A DNA stretch of 59,179 bases. It comes from Bacteroidales bacterium. Lineage in GTDB: Bacteria > Bacteroidota > Bacteroidia > Bacteroidales > P3. Below are positions 1-9,418 of the stretch, in pieces. How positions within the stretch are numbered: the stretch's first letter is position 1; each line of letters starts with the position of its first letter. The notes under the pieces were generated by a model. It did not search any database. It was not told the origin of the DNA and worked only from the letters and a program-made list of their open reading frames with translations. Position numbers and translations under genes: made by a program. The stretch spans positions 1-59,179 of the forward strand of contig JAFVAM010000044.1 in NCBI GenBank assembly GCA_017480525.1, written 5' to 3'.

Positions 1-1
1 C

Positions 2-229
2 GGCAAGAAGCGGACGCGCTACAACTGGACGTGGCTGCACTTCGACGGCAACTACCGCCTGCTGGAGCGCTACGGCGTGAGCAGCTACCCCACCTTCGTG
101 CTCATAGCCCCCGACGGGCGGCAGGTCTACGACTACACGCCGTCGCCTGCCAGCGGCATCCTGCTGCACGGGCCCTGGGAGAAGGCCAAAGAGGAGAAGG
201 ACTATGGAGAGTTCAGGTTTGAACAGTGA
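2..229 (+). CDS. Thioredoxin-fold protein, C-terminal fragment (cut by window edge)
   Basis: The frame is open from base 2 to TGA at 227-229 and gives 75 residues with no start, so the gene begins outside the window. The fragment contains YGVSSYPTFVLIAPDGR, the cis-proline segment followed by a beta strand and turn that is typical of the C-terminal half of thioredoxin/TlpA-like folds. The CxxC active site would lie upstream and cannot be seen. In this phylum such proteins are usually exported TlpA-like thiol-disulfide oxidoreductases; that role is inferred. The tail is charged (KEEKDYGEFRFEQ) and is followed by about 120 bases of non-coding DNA. Confidence 0.7.
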   Translation, partial: GKKRTRYNWTWLHFDGNYRLLERYGVSSYPTFVLIAPDGRQVYDYTPSPASGILLHGPWEKAKEEKDYGEFRFEQ

Positions 230-352
230 GCCTCCGAAGGGCGAGGGCGACGGGGCGGGGCCGGAAGGCCACGGCGCCTGACGTCCCGCCGATGGCCGCG
301 ATTTTGAGATTGATGGACAATGTATTTGAAAGATAAACTATATATGACAGAT

Positions 353-3300
353 ATGAAGAAGTTTTTTGTTGTGGGTGTGATGTGGGGGATGGTGCTGACG
401 GGCAGCATGGCCTGGGGCCAGCGGACTACCGACGAGAGCCGCCAGCGCGAGCTCTACCGCCAGGCCATGGACCTCTATGGCAAGCAGAAGTATGCCGCCG
501 CGCAGCAGATTTTCGACGAGATAGCCCTCGGCAACAAGGGGCGTGCCGACCTGACGACGGCCGACGCCAGCTACTTCGGCGGTGTGTGTTCGGAGAAGCT
601 CGACAACAACGACGCCAGCTTCCGACTGGAGGAGTTCCTCCGGCTCTATCCCCAGAGTTCGCGCTGCAACATGGCGCGGTTCTACCTGGGCAACTTCCGT
701 TATGCCCGCGGCGACTACGGCGCTGCCTTGGACTACTACAAGCTGGTGGATGCCCGCGAGGTGGAGTTCAACCACAGGGCGGAGTACAATTTCAAGATGG
801 GCTACTGCTATTTCCATGCCGGCGACACCAAGAAGGCCTCGCAGCTCTTCGCCCAGCAGGTGGGCGGGCAGTCCAAATACCGCAATTCGAGTCTCTACTA
901 CTATGCCCACATCCAGTATATGAACGGAGAATACGAGCCTGCGCTGAAGAACTTCAAGGAGCTGGAGAAGGACAAGAAGTTTGCCAAGATTGCGCCGTCG
1001 TATATTGCGCGTATCTATTATTATCTGGGGCGTGAGGACGACCTGCTGGAGATGGCGCCGGGGCTGCTCGGCGACAAGGACGCCTTCCGCAGGAACGAGG
1101 TGCACCAGATGGTGGGCGAGATATATTTCAACCGTGGCGAGTACCAGAAGGCCCTGGAGCAATACAAGGCCGTGGACGAGGCCGCCAAGCGCGAGCAGAC
1201 GCAGAGCTGCACCCCCCAGGACAACGACTACCAGATTGGCTACTGCCACTATCAGACAGGCAACTATCGCGAGGCGGCGGAATACCTGCGCCGCAAGACG
1301 GCCTGTGACGACAGCGTGGCACAGAATGCCCTCTATGTGCTGGGCGACTGCTATCTGAAAATGGGCGACAAGCGCAATGCCCGCAGCATGTTCCTCCAGG
1401 CCTCGAAGATGGGATTCTGCCCCTCCATCAAGGAGGACGCCCTCTTCAACTACGCCAAGCTCAGCTGCGAGCTGAACGAGAACGCCTACAACGAGAGCAT
1501 CCGCTCCTTCGAGACCTACCTGCGCGACTATCCGCAGACCAAGCATAAGACCGAGGTGCAGGAAATCCTCACTGAACTCTATTGCTCCACGAACAACTAC
1601 AAGGACGCCATCCTCCTGCTGGAACAGATTCCCCAGCGCAACGCCACCTTGGAGCAGGCCTACCAGCGTGCAGTGCTCAACCGCGGCATAGAGCTTTGCA
1701 ACAGCGGCAAGAGCGAGGAGGGCGAGGCTATGTATGCCAAGGCGGTGAGCATCAATGCCGTGCCTCGCATCACGGCCGATGCCAACTATCTCCTTGGAGA
1801 GGCGCAGTACCGCAAAGGGCAGTATGACCAGGCGGAGCGCAGCATGAACAAACTGCTGCTCTCGTCGTTCAGCAAGACTTCGCCCTATGCCAACGACGCC
1901 CGCTACACCTACGGCTATCTGCTGATGCGCAAGAAGGAATACGCCGAGGCCTACGAGACTTTCAGCGAGCTGGAGACCCGCCTGCGCGGCGCGTCGTCGG
2001 CGAGTGCCGGCGGCCGCGACAAGGAGCAGCAGATGAGCTTCGACGTGTGGAACCGCATGGGCGACTGCCTCTATGTGCAGAGCCGCTTCAGCGATGCCAT
2101 AGCCATGTACGACAAGGTGATTGCCGGCAAGCCCGCCGCCAAGGATGCGGACTACGCCACCTACCAGAAAGCCCTCGCCTATGGCGCCATGGGCAGGAAC
2201 AGCGAGAAGCTCACCTATCTGAACTATATTTTCGAGCAGTTCGACAACTCGCCCCTGCGCTCGAAGGCCATGCTGGAGATTGCCAACACCTACATGATGT
2301 GCGACAACAACGAGATGGCCATGACCTACTACAACAACTTCATGAAGCAATATCCGAAGAGTGTCTATGTGAAGAGCGCCCTTCTGAACCAGGGTCTCAT
2401 CTACTACAACACCGACCGCTACGACCAGGCTCTGCGAAGCTTCGACCGCCTGCTGACCGAATATCCCGGCACCCCGGAGAGCCGCGACGCCCTTGGGACG
2501 GTGAAGAACATCTATATTGCCCAGAACCGTGTGGCCGACTATTTCCCCTATGTGGAACGCACCACGAAGGTGAAGATTTCCAATGTGGAGCAGGACAGCA
2601 CCATCTTCCTTGCCGCCGAGGAACGCTATCAGGAGGGTGAGTACGATGTGGCGTCGGTGGGGCTGGAGGACTACCTGCAGCGTTTCCCCAACGGCCTCTT
2701 CTCCCTCAAGGCGCACTATATCCTCGCCGACAGTTACAACCGCCAGCAGCGCTACGCGCAGGCACTGCCACACTACGAGTGGGTGGCGCGGAGCGGCGCC
2801 AACCAGTATAGCGAGCAGGCGCTTGCCGCCGCCGCAGGCATTGCTTTCGGCATGGGCGACTATGCCAAGGCGTCGCCGCTCTATGGCCGTATGGCCGAGG
2901 GTGCCGAGAGCGACCAGAGCCTGCTGCAGGGCGAGTTGGGGCTGCTGCGCTGCGCCGTCATGATGGGGCAGCACGAAGCCATCATTGCCGCAGGCCAGCG
3001 CCTGAAGGACGAGGGCAAAGCCACCACGGAGATGAAGGAGGAAGCCAGCCTGTCCATGGCACGCGCCTGTTTCGACATGCGTCGCTTCGACTCGGCGTTC
3101 GCCTTCTATGGCGAGCTCGCGGCGTCGGCCAACGGCGACTATAACGGCGAGGCCCGTTGCCGTCAGGCTGAAATCCTGATGCTTCGCGGCTCGCTCGACG
3201 AGGCGGAGCGCAAAATCGAGCGCTTCGTGGGCGATGCCTCCAGCGACTACTGGCTTGCCTACAGCTTCATCCTCTGGGCCGACATCTACTATGCCCGCGG

Positions 3301-3457
3301 CAACAACCTGCAGGCCAAGCAGACCCTGCAGAGCATCATAGACAACTACGACGGCGAGGAACTCGTGGCTGTGGCCCGCCAGAAGTATGCCGCCATCGTG
3401 GCCGCTGAGCAGCCCAAGACCCCTGCCGAACCGGATGAAATGATTATCGAACTCTAA
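353..3457 (+). CDS. Large periplasmic tetratricopeptide-repeat protein
   Basis: The product is 1034 residues if started at the ATG at 353, which gives a clean signal peptide (MKKFFVVGVMWGMVLTGSMAWGQ, cleavage near residue 23). An in-frame ATG at 320 would add 11 residues ahead of the signal and is less likely. Almost the whole mature protein is helical TPR-type repeats: pairs such as AxxYxxxLxxYPxS, GxYxxALxxYxxV and ALxxLGDCYxxxGD recur from about residue 30 to the C-terminus. There is no catalytic motif. It probably acts as a periplasmic or outer-membrane-associated scaffold. A beta-barrel gene follows 13 bases downstream on the same strand, so the two products may work together. The precise function is unknown. 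Confidence 0.85.
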   Translation: MKKFFVVGVMWGMVLTGSMAWGQRTTDESRQRELYRQAMDLYGKQKYAAAQQIFDEIALGNKGRADLTTADASYFGGVCSEKLDNNDASFRLEEFLRLYPQSSRCNMARFYLGNFRYARGDYGAALDYYKLVDAREVEFNHRAEYNFKMGYCYFHAGDTKKASQLFAQQVGGQSKYRNSSLYYYAHIQYMNGEYEPALKNFKELEKDKKFAKIAPSYIARIYYYLGREDDLLEMAPGLLGDKDAFRRNEVHQMVGEIYFNRGEYQKALEQYKAVDEAAKREQTQSCTPQDNDYQIGYCHYQTGNYREAAEYLRRKTACDDSVAQNALYVLGDCYLKMGDKRNARSMFLQASKMGFCPSIKEDALFNYAKLSCELNENAYNESIRSFETYLRDYPQTKHKTEVQEILTELYCSTNNYKDAILLLEQIPQRNATLEQAYQRAVLNRGIELCNSGKSEEGEAMYAKAVSINAVPRITADANYLLGEAQYRKGQYDQAERSMNKLLLSSFSKTSPYANDARYTYGYLLMRKKEYAEAYETFSELETRLRGASSASAGGRDKEQQMSFDVWNRMGDCLYVQSRFSDAIAMYDKVIAGKPAAKDADYATYQKALAYGAMGRNSEKLTYLNYIFEQFDNSPLRSKAMLEIANTYMMCDNNEMAMTYYNNFMKQYPKSVYVKSALLNQGLIYYNTDRYDQALRSFDRLLTEYPGTPESRDALGTVKNIYIAQNRVADYFPYVERTTKVKISNVEQDSTIFLAAEERYQEGEYDVASVGLEDYLQRFPNGLFSLKAHYILADSYNRQQRYAQALPHYEWVARSGANQYSEQALAAAAGIAFGMGDYAKASPLYGRMAEGAESDQSLLQGELGLLRCAVMMGQHEAIIAAGQRLKDEGKATTEMKEEASLSMARACFDMRRFDSAFAFYGELAASANGDYNGEARCRQAEILMLRGSLDEAERKIERFVGDASSDYWLAYSFILWADIYYARGNNLQAKQTLQSIIDNYDGEELVAVARQKYAAIVAAEQPKTPAEPDEMIIEL

Positions 3458-3470
3458 ACACCGACGCGAT

Positions 3471-5237
3471 ATGAAACAGACATCGAGATATATCCTCTGC
3501 GCAAGCCTTATGGCCACCCTTCAGCTCGTCATGGGCAACCCCGCGGGCGCCCAGCAGGAGGACACCTACAACGAGAGCGTCCTCGTCAAAGGCTCCTTCC
3601 GCCCCCACATAGAGCAGGCCGAGAAGATGACTTTCCCTGCCGAGGTGACCGACACGATGACGCACATCGACCACACTTTCCGCTACAGCATCAGCCCCTC
3701 GCGTCTGCGTTCGCTCTATGAACCTGCGCGTATCAAGGCCGCCCGCATCATTGGCGAACCCGCCACGAAGCTCTACAACAACTATTTCCGTCTCGGCTTG
3801 GGCAACCACTGGAGTCCTCTGGCCGACCTCTACTGGAGTTCCACGCGCGATACCAAGAAGACCTACGGTGTCCGCGTCAACCATCGCTCCTCGTGGGGCA
3901 GCATCGACAACTACGGCAAGAACCATTTCGGCCTCACCAGCGCTACGGCCTTCGGCAAGTATATCGTCAAAGACATCCTCCAGCTTTCTTCCGACATCAA
4001 CTATGAACACGACCACAATCTCTACTACGGGTTCACCGACGAAACCCTGATGTCCAAGCTCGGCATGGAGCGCGACGACCTCAAACTCTCCGACATACGT
4101 GCCAAATACAACGTGTTGACATGGAACGTCGGTGTCCGCAATATGGAACCCGATGTCTATGGTTTGGGCTATGCCGCCAACCTGCGCCTGAGCGACCTCT
4201 GGGCCTCACGGGGGCAAAACGAGTTCAACCTCAACCTCAGCGGCGGCATCCACTATGGTTTCGTGCCTTTGCGCGACATGTTCGGTGTGGCCTTCCTCAA
4301 CGTTGAGTGGGATGGCTACAGCCACAGTGTGAAACCCGACGTTGGCGACAAGCTTCCACTGGGATTTTCGGCCCCCGAAATCTGGGACACCATCCGCGGC
4401 ACCCGCAACATTGTCAAGCTCAACCCTTATGTCGACTTCATGTATCGCGGCCTGCTCATCCACGCCGGCTTCACGGCAGGATGGGACGGGTTCACCCTCG
4501 ACCCGGAGACCGTTTTCCGCTTCTTCCCCGATGTGGTGGTCAGCAAAAACCTTATGGATAACGCCTTGGTTCTCAGCGTTGGCGCCACGGGCGGGTTCAG
4601 CGCTAACAGCTGGGATGTCATCCGCAAGGTGAACCCCTATGTGGCACCCGGCGCAGAACAGCGCGCCACACGCCATTACGATTTCACTGCCCATGCCCGC
4701 TGGACCATCAGCAAGAAGTTGGAGGCCAACGCCGAGGTGGGCTACTCGCTCCTGCAAGACGACCTCTCCTTCGCCCTCGACCCGCGCTATTCGCTCGGCA
4801 ATGTGTACAGAACCATGTATGTCGACAACAACCGCCTCGTTGTGGGTGCCGACATAGCCTTCGTCAACGACGAGATGCTCACTCTCCGTGCCGCCGGCCA
4901 CTACTACCACTACGACCACGTGGGTACCGTGGACAGCCTTATGGCCTACCGTCCTGACTGGGATTTCCTGCTGTCTGCCGATGTCAACTACAACGACAAG
5001 TGGATTTTCCATCTCGAAGGCCAGCTGTTGGGCAAGATGCACGGCGAGATTGGCGAAGAGGAGCTCCCCATGCGCTACGGCGTCAATGCCGAGGTGGAAT
5101 ACCGTCACAACCGTGCCCTCAGCTTCTTCCTCAAGATGGACAACCTCGCCTTCCAGCGTTACTACTACTGGAGCCACTATCCCTCACATCGCGGCCTCTT
5201 CATCCTTGGCCTCACATACACTATCCCGCACAAATAA
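3471..5237 (+). CDS. Outer-membrane beta-barrel protein paired with the TPR protein
   Basis: A 588-residue protein with an N-terminal signal peptide (cleavage near GNPAGAQ, about residue 28). A short mature N-terminal region is followed by many alternating aromatic/polar strands (for example YNNYFRLGLGNHWSPLADLYW) to the end, and the C-terminus, GLFILGLTYTIPHK, resembles a last barrel strand. I see no plug domain or TonB box, so it is not a typical TonB-dependent receptor. It starts 13 bases after the TPR gene and is followed 13 bases later by folC, so all three are probably co-transcribed. The role is unknown: it could be a channel or an assembly partner of the TPR protein. Confidence 0.75.
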   Translation: MKQTSRYILCASLMATLQLVMGNPAGAQQEDTYNESVLVKGSFRPHIEQAEKMTFPAEVTDTMTHIDHTFRYSISPSRLRSLYEPARIKAARIIGEPATKLYNNYFRLGLGNHWSPLADLYWSSTRDTKKTYGVRVNHRSSWGSIDNYGKNHFGLTSATAFGKYIVKDILQLSSDINYEHDHNLYYGFTDETLMSKLGMERDDLKLSDIRAKYNVLTWNVGVRNMEPDVYGLGYAANLRLSDLWASRGQNEFNLNLSGGIHYGFVPLRDMFGVAFLNVEWDGYSHSVKPDVGDKLPLGFSAPEIWDTIRGTRNIVKLNPYVDFMYRGLLIHAGFTAGWDGFTLDPETVFRFFPDVVVSKNLMDNALVLSVGATGGFSANSWDVIRKVNPYVAPGAEQRATRHYDFTAHARWTISKKLEANAEVGYSLLQDDLSFALDPRYSLGNVYRTMYVDNNRLVVGADIAFVNDEMLTLRAAGHYYHYDHVGTVDSLMAYRPDWDFLLSADVNYNDKWIFHLEGQLLGKMHGEIGEEELPMRYGVNAEVEYRHNRALSFFLKMDNLAFQRYYYWSHYPSHRGLFILGLTYTIPHK

Positions 5238-5250
5238 TCCAGTCCGAAGC

Positions 5251-6573
5251 ATGACCTACCAAGAGACTTTAGATTTCATGTTTGCGCAGCTGCCGATGTA
5301 TCACCGCGTCGGCGCTGCCGCTTATAAGGCCGACATACAGCCGACTATCGATATGATGGCCGCCCTCGGCAATCCCGAACGCCGTTTCAAGAGCATCCAT
5401 GTGGCCGGCACCAACGGCAAGGGGTCCGTCAGTCATTTCCTTGCCTCCATCCTGCAGGAGGCTGGCTACAAGGTGGGCCTCTACACCTCGCCGCACCTCG
5501 TGGACTTCCGCGAACGCATCCGCGTCAACGGAGAGATGATTTCCCAGCAGGCAGTGGTGGACTTCGTGGAGCGTCAACGTCAGCTTTTTGCCGACCTTCA
5601 TCTCTCTTTCTTCGAAATGACAGTTGGCATGGCCTTCGACTATTTTGCCTGCGAGAAGGTGGATGTGGCGGTGGTCGAAGTGGGCATGGGTGGACGTTTG
5701 GATTCCACCAATGTCATCACCCCGTTGCTCAGTGTCATCACGAACATCGGTCTCGACCACACCCAGTTCCTCGGCGACAGCCTCGACAAGATAGCCTTTG
5801 AGAAAGCCGGTATCATCAAGGAGGGCATCCCCGTGGTTGTCGGACAGACCCAGCCAGAGACCGAGCCGGTCTTCCGTCGTGTAGCTGTCGAGCGTCATGC
5901 GCCCATCTCTTTTGCCGACAAGCATTGGCATGTCGACCCCACATGGGTTTTCGACGGCGAGCGTATGACGCTGGAACTTGAACACGACGGCACGGATGTC
6001 GGCCCGTTCAGCTCCGGCCTTATCGGCCCCTACCAGATGTGGAACATCGCTACGGTCTGCGAGGCCGTGGAGCAACTGCGCCGGAGGGGTGTCCTGCATA
6101 TAGGCGACGAGGCTTTCCGCCGTGGCTTGGACCAAGTGGTCGTCAACACTCACCTCATGGGGCGTTGGCAGATTGTCGGTAGCAACCCCCTCACCGTATG
6201 CGAGACGGCGCACAATTTCGACGGCATCAACGCCATGATGCTTGGACTCGTGGGCTTGCGGTTCGACCGTCTGCATATAATCTACGGCTGTGTCAACGAC
6301 AAGGACTATCGCAAAATACTCACCTATCTGCACTCGCAACTCGACGCCAAACAGTTCGGCCGTGAGACTGTCTGGCGTTTTTCCCAGCCCAGTGTACCCC
6401 GTGGTTTGCCTGTGGCCGACTTGAAAGGTGCCGCTGCCGAGCTCGGCATTGAGGGAACGGCTTTCGCCAACGTCAGGGACGCCATCGCCGATGCGCGGAA
6501 AGAAGCCGCTCCCAAGGACCTTGTCCTCGTCACCGGCAGCATATTCCTCATTGCAGACGCTTTGTTGAATTGA
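5251..6573 (+). CDS. folC: Bifunctional folylpolyglutamate synthase / dihydrofolate synthase
   Basis: 440 residues, the usual family length. It adds glutamate to dihydropteroate and to folates in the cytoplasm. The nucleotide-binding loop GTNGKGS lies at residues 53-59. YTSPHLVDFRERIRVNG (the omega-loop and folate region), VVEVGMGGRLDSTN and TNIGLDHTQFLG are all present and in the expected order; the C-terminal ligase domain includes CETAHNFDG. The ATG at 5251 was chosen because it begins exactly where homology should begin; the same frame stays open upstream only as a shadow of the barrel gene. The next gene is convergent. Confidence 0.95.
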   Translation: MTYQETLDFMFAQLPMYHRVGAAAYKADIQPTIDMMAALGNPERRFKSIHVAGTNGKGSVSHFLASILQEAGYKVGLYTSPHLVDFRERIRVNGEMISQQAVVDFVERQRQLFADLHLSFFEMTVGMAFDYFACEKVDVAVVEVGMGGRLDSTNVITPLLSVITNIGLDHTQFLGDSLDKIAFEKAGIIKEGIPVVVGQTQPETEPVFRRVAVERHAPISFADKHWHVDPTWVFDGERMTLELEHDGTDVGPFSSGLIGPYQMWNIATVCEAVEQLRRRGVLHIGDEAFRRGLDQVVVNTHLMGRWQIVGSNPLTVCETAHNFDGINAMMLGLVGLRFDRLHIIYGCVNDKDYRKILTYLHSQLDAKQFGRETVWRFSQPSVPRGLPVADLKGAAAELGIEGTAFANVRDAIADARKEAAPKDLVLVTGSIFLIADALLN

Positions 6574-6640
6574 GAATCGAAAATTGAGAATCGAAAAACA
6601 TAAGGCTGTTATTCAGTCGGATTTCAATTTTCCATTTTCA
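6572..6640. repeat. Short tandem and inverted A/G-rich repeats between folC and rarA
   Basis: Two tandem 14-base units (GAGAATCGAAAATT at 6572-6585 and GAGAATCGAAAAAC at 6586-6599) begin inside the folC stop codon. TTTCAATTTTCCATTTTC at 6622-6639 is roughly their reverse complement. The element sits between two convergent genes and may act as a bidirectional terminator. A related purine-rich inverted repeat occurs upstream of leuS. Confidence 0.5.
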
Positions 6641-6661
6641 GATTGAGGTTTTCAACATGGT

Positions 6662-7927
6662 TCAGTAACCATACTTGTTCCCCCAGTGGTCGTGGAGGGA
6701 GCGTCGGGTCTCTTGTTCGCGCGGCGTGTTGCCAGGCTCGTAGAAACGGCTGCCTTCCAGTCCGGCGGGCAGGTATTCCTGCTGTGTGAAATTGCCTTCG
6801 TAGTCGTGGGCGTACTTGTAGCCGTCGCCGTAGCCCAGGCCTTTCATCAGTTTGGTGGGGGCGTTCCTGATGTGTAGCGGCACCGGCAGGTCGCCCCACC
6901 GCCTTACCGCCTCCTCGGCGTTTTTCAGTGCCATATAGGTGGCGTTGCTCTTGGCGGAGCAAGCCAGATAGCAGGCGCAATGCGAGAGGTTGATGCGGCA
7001 TTCGGGGTAGCCTATCTTGCTCACGGCGTCGAATGTGGCGTTGGCCAGCAGCAGGGCATTGGGGTTGGCGTTGCCGATGTCCTCGCTTGCGAAGATGAGC
7101 ATACGGCGGGCGATGAACAGAGGGTCTTCGCCGCCGGCAATCATCCGTGCCAGCCAGTAGACAGCCCCGTTGGGATCCGAACCTCGCATGCTTTTGATGA
7201 AAGCCGAGATGACATCGTAGTGCATCTCGCCCCCTTTGTCGTAGAATGCAAGGTTCTGCTGGATGACCTCGGTGACGGTTGTGTTGTCGAGAATGATGGG
7301 AGCGCTCTGATTGTGCAGACTGCTTCGATTCACCACCAGTTCGAAAGCGTTGAGGAGTTTTCGGGCGTCGCCGCCGCTGATGCGCATCAGGGCTTCGGAT
7401 TCCTTCACTGCTACGGAGGTGCCTTGCGAGGCATACCATCTCACGGCGCTGTCGATGAGGCGATGCATGTCGTTTTCGTCAAACTCCTTCAGCACATACA
7501 CCTGGCAGCGGCTCAGCAGAGCCGATATGACCTCGAAGGATGGGTTTTCCGTCGTGGCACCGATGAGTGTGATGGTGCCACGCTCCACAGCACCGAGGAG
7601 GGAGTCCTGTTGTGCCTTGTTGAAGCGGTGGATTTCATCGATAAAGAGGATGGCCCCTTCCTCTGCCTGGGCGGCTGTGATGACCTCGCGTACCTCCTTC
7701 ACTCCGCTGCTGATGGCACTCAAGGTGTGGAAGGGCCGGTGAAGGGTGCGGCTGATAATCATGGCCAGCGTGGTCTTGCCGATGCCCGGAGGTCCCCAGA
7801 AAATCATGCTCGGAATGTTGCCGCTCTCTATCAGAGTGCGAAGAACAGCACCCGGTCCAATCAGGTGCTGTTGTCCTATGTATTCGTCGAGGCTTTGGGG
7901 CCTCAAAATCTCCGCCAGAGGTGTCAT
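6662..7927 (-). CDS. rarA: Replication-associated recombination AAA+ ATPase RarA/MgsA
   Basis: 421 residues. RarA is a clamp-loader-like AAA+ ATPase that acts at stalled replication forks. Walker [10 protein letters not shown] is at residues 45-53, Walker B ILFIDEIH at 93-100, and sensor regions ([21 protein letters not shown]) and a C-terminal MgsA/tetramerisation region ([24 protein letters not shown]) follow. The start at 7927 gives [20 protein letters not shown], the canonical N-terminus; a longer frame runs upstream into queA but is only a shadow. The ATG overlaps the queA TGA in an ATGA junction, so the two are translationally coupled. Confidence 0.95.
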   Translation of the reverse strand: MTPLAEILRPQSLDEYIGQQHLIGPGAVLRTLIESGNIPSMIFWGPPGIGKTTLAMIISRTLHRPFHTLSAISSGVKEVREVITAAQAEEGAILFIDEIHRFNKAQQDSLLGAVERGTITLIGATTENPSFEVISALLSRCQVYVLKEFDENDMHRLIDSAVRWYASQGTSVAVKESEALMRISGGDARKLLNAFELVVNRSSLHNQSAPIILDNTTVTEVIQQNLAFYDKGGEMHYDVISAFIKSMRGSDPNGAVYWLARMIAGGEDPLFIARRMLIFASEDIGNANPNALLLANATFDAVSKIGYPECRINLSHCACYLACSAKSNATYMALKNAEEAVRRWGDLPVPLHIRNAPTKLMKGLGYGDGYKYAHDYEGNFTQQEYLPAGLEGSRFYEPGNTPREQETRRSLHDHWGNKYGY

Positions 7928-8979
7928 ACGATGAGCATTGCGTCGCCGTAGGTCGAGAAGCGGTATTTCTCCTTGATGGCCGTCTGGTAGGTTTCCATCA
8001 GCAGCTTGGGACCTGCGAAGGCACTCACCATGATGAACTGGCTGCTCATGGGGTGGTGGAAGTTGGTGACCATCATGTCGGCGATGGTGAAGTCGTAGGG
8101 GGGGAAGATGAACTTGTTTGTCCATCCGTCGTAGGCGCAGAGCTTGCCGGGGATGGTCACGGCGCTCTCCAAGGCGCGCATCGATGTGGTGCCGACGCAG
8201 CATATCTTCTTTCCATTCTCCTTGGCGTCGTGTACGGCTTGGCATACGTTCTCGCCCAGGTGCATCTCTTCGGCGTCCATGCGGTGTTTCGAGAGGTCTT
8301 CCACCTCGATGGGTTTGAACTCTCCCACGCCGGCGTGCAGCGTCAGTTCCACCCATTTTACATCCTTGATTTCCATTCGCTTCAGCAGTTCACGGCTGAA
8401 GTGGAGGCCCGCGATAGGTGCAGCCACGGAGCCTTCGTTCTTGGCGTAGATGGTTTGGTAGTTCTCGGCGTCGCTCTTCTCGATGTCGCGCAGGCGGCGC
8501 AACTCGTCGGGCAGCGGGGTGCGCCCCATGCTGCGTACCAGTGAGATGAACTCCTGGTGTGTGCCGTCGAAGAGGAACCGTATTGTCCGACCGCGGCTCG
8601 TGGTGTTGTCCACCACCTCGGCCACCAGGGCGTCGTTGTTGCCGAAGTAGAGCTTGTTGCCGATGCGGATTTTGCGTGCAGGGTCCACGATGACATCCCA
8701 CAGGCGCATCTCCTCGTTGAGTTCTCTCAAGAGAAACACCTGAATGCGGGCGCCCGTCTTCTCCTTCTCGCCTTCCAGCAGGGCGGGGGAGACCCTCGTG
8801 TTGTTGGCCACAACCACATCTCCCTCGTCCACATAGTCAATAAAATCCTTGAACACTCGGTGCTCCACCTCGCCGGTGTCGCGGTGCAGCACCAGCAAAC
8901 GGGCTTCGTCGCGGTTGCGCGGCGGCTTTTCGGCAATCAATTCTTTCGGCAGGTTGAACCTGAACTGCGATAGTTTCAT
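7924..8979 (-). CDS. queA: S-adenosylmethionine:tRNA ribosyltransferase-isomerase
   Basis: 351 residues. QueA transfers and isomerises the ribosyl group of SAM onto preQ1-modified tRNA to form epoxyqueuosine. The signature segments are visible: [22 protein letters not shown] at the N-terminus, [34 protein letters not shown]-like [16 protein letters not shown], and [12 protein letters not shown] with the late [16 protein letters not shown]. The start at 8979 ([11 protein letters not shown]) fits homologues; the frame continues upstream into AT-rich DNA without meaning. It forms a two-gene operon with rarA. In many Bacteroidales queA follows truB; here truB is about 11 kb away (family context recalled from memory). 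Confidence 0.95.
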   Translation of the reverse strand: MKLSQFRFNLPKELIAEKPPRNRDEARLLVLHRDTGEVEHRVFKDFIDYVDEGDVVVANNTRVSPALLEGEKEKTGARIQVFLLRELNEEMRLWDVIVDPARKIRIGNKLYFGNNDALVAEVVDNTTSRGRTIRFLFDGTHQEFISLVRSMGRTPLPDELRRLRDIEKSDAENYQTIYAKNEGSVAAPIAGLHFSRELLKRMEIKDVKWVELTLHAGVGEFKPIEVEDLSKHRMDAEEMHLGENVCQAVHDAKENGKKICCVGTTSMRALESAVTIPGKLCAYDGWTNKFIFPPYDFTIADMMVTNFHHPMSSQFIMVSAFAGPKLLMETYQTAIKEKYRFSTYGDAMLIV

Positions 8980-9418
8980 TTCGTCACTCTTTTTTCTTGG
9001 TAAGATACCCTCTATAACGAAAAAAAAAATGTGTTCGTATATACCGGGACATTTTTTTTCTCTTGTTTTTTTCCGTCGTCTCTGGAAATGGGGGCATTCC
9101 ACGATGGGACTGAAGAATGTTTCAGAGTTACGAGATGGTCACGCTCCCTGCCAGATTGCTCTCCACTCGCTGGTTCGACGCCGGGTATGAATGTTTGGAT
9201 GTTCTTTGAATAAAATTTTATAATGAATTTGTATTCTTATGTATAATTTCCGTATGATAACAGATTTTCAGTTCATTGTGTAAATATTTCTTGGAGGGGT
9301 GTCTGTGGCGGCGATAGTCTTTGTGGCGGTGAACACAGATGGCTTCGCATCATGGGATTGCAACTTTTTTTTATAGGTGGGTATACTATTCTTATTTTTT
9401 TTGCGTTACAAATGAACT
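8980..9418. other. Intergenic region between divergent queA and lytic transglycosylase genes
   Basis: About 440 bases, AT-rich with T tracts, no convincing ORF and no tRNA-like fold. It must hold promoters for both divergent genes, but I find no exact TAnnTTTG element; the run TATACTATTCTTATTTTTTTTGCG at 9379-9404 is the closest candidate for the rightward promoter. Confidence 0.5.

Noticed and set aside
338..3517. A 1059-codon open frame on the minus strand opposite the TPR gene
   Set aside because: It mirrors the TPR gene; GC-rich codon usage keeps the opposite frame free of stops. The product is Leu/Val/His-rich with no known domain, while the plus frame has a signal peptide and TPRs.
9150..9190. 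tRNA-like GGTTCGA in the queA/transglycosylase interval
   Set aside because: No acceptor, D or anticodon stems can be drawn around it.
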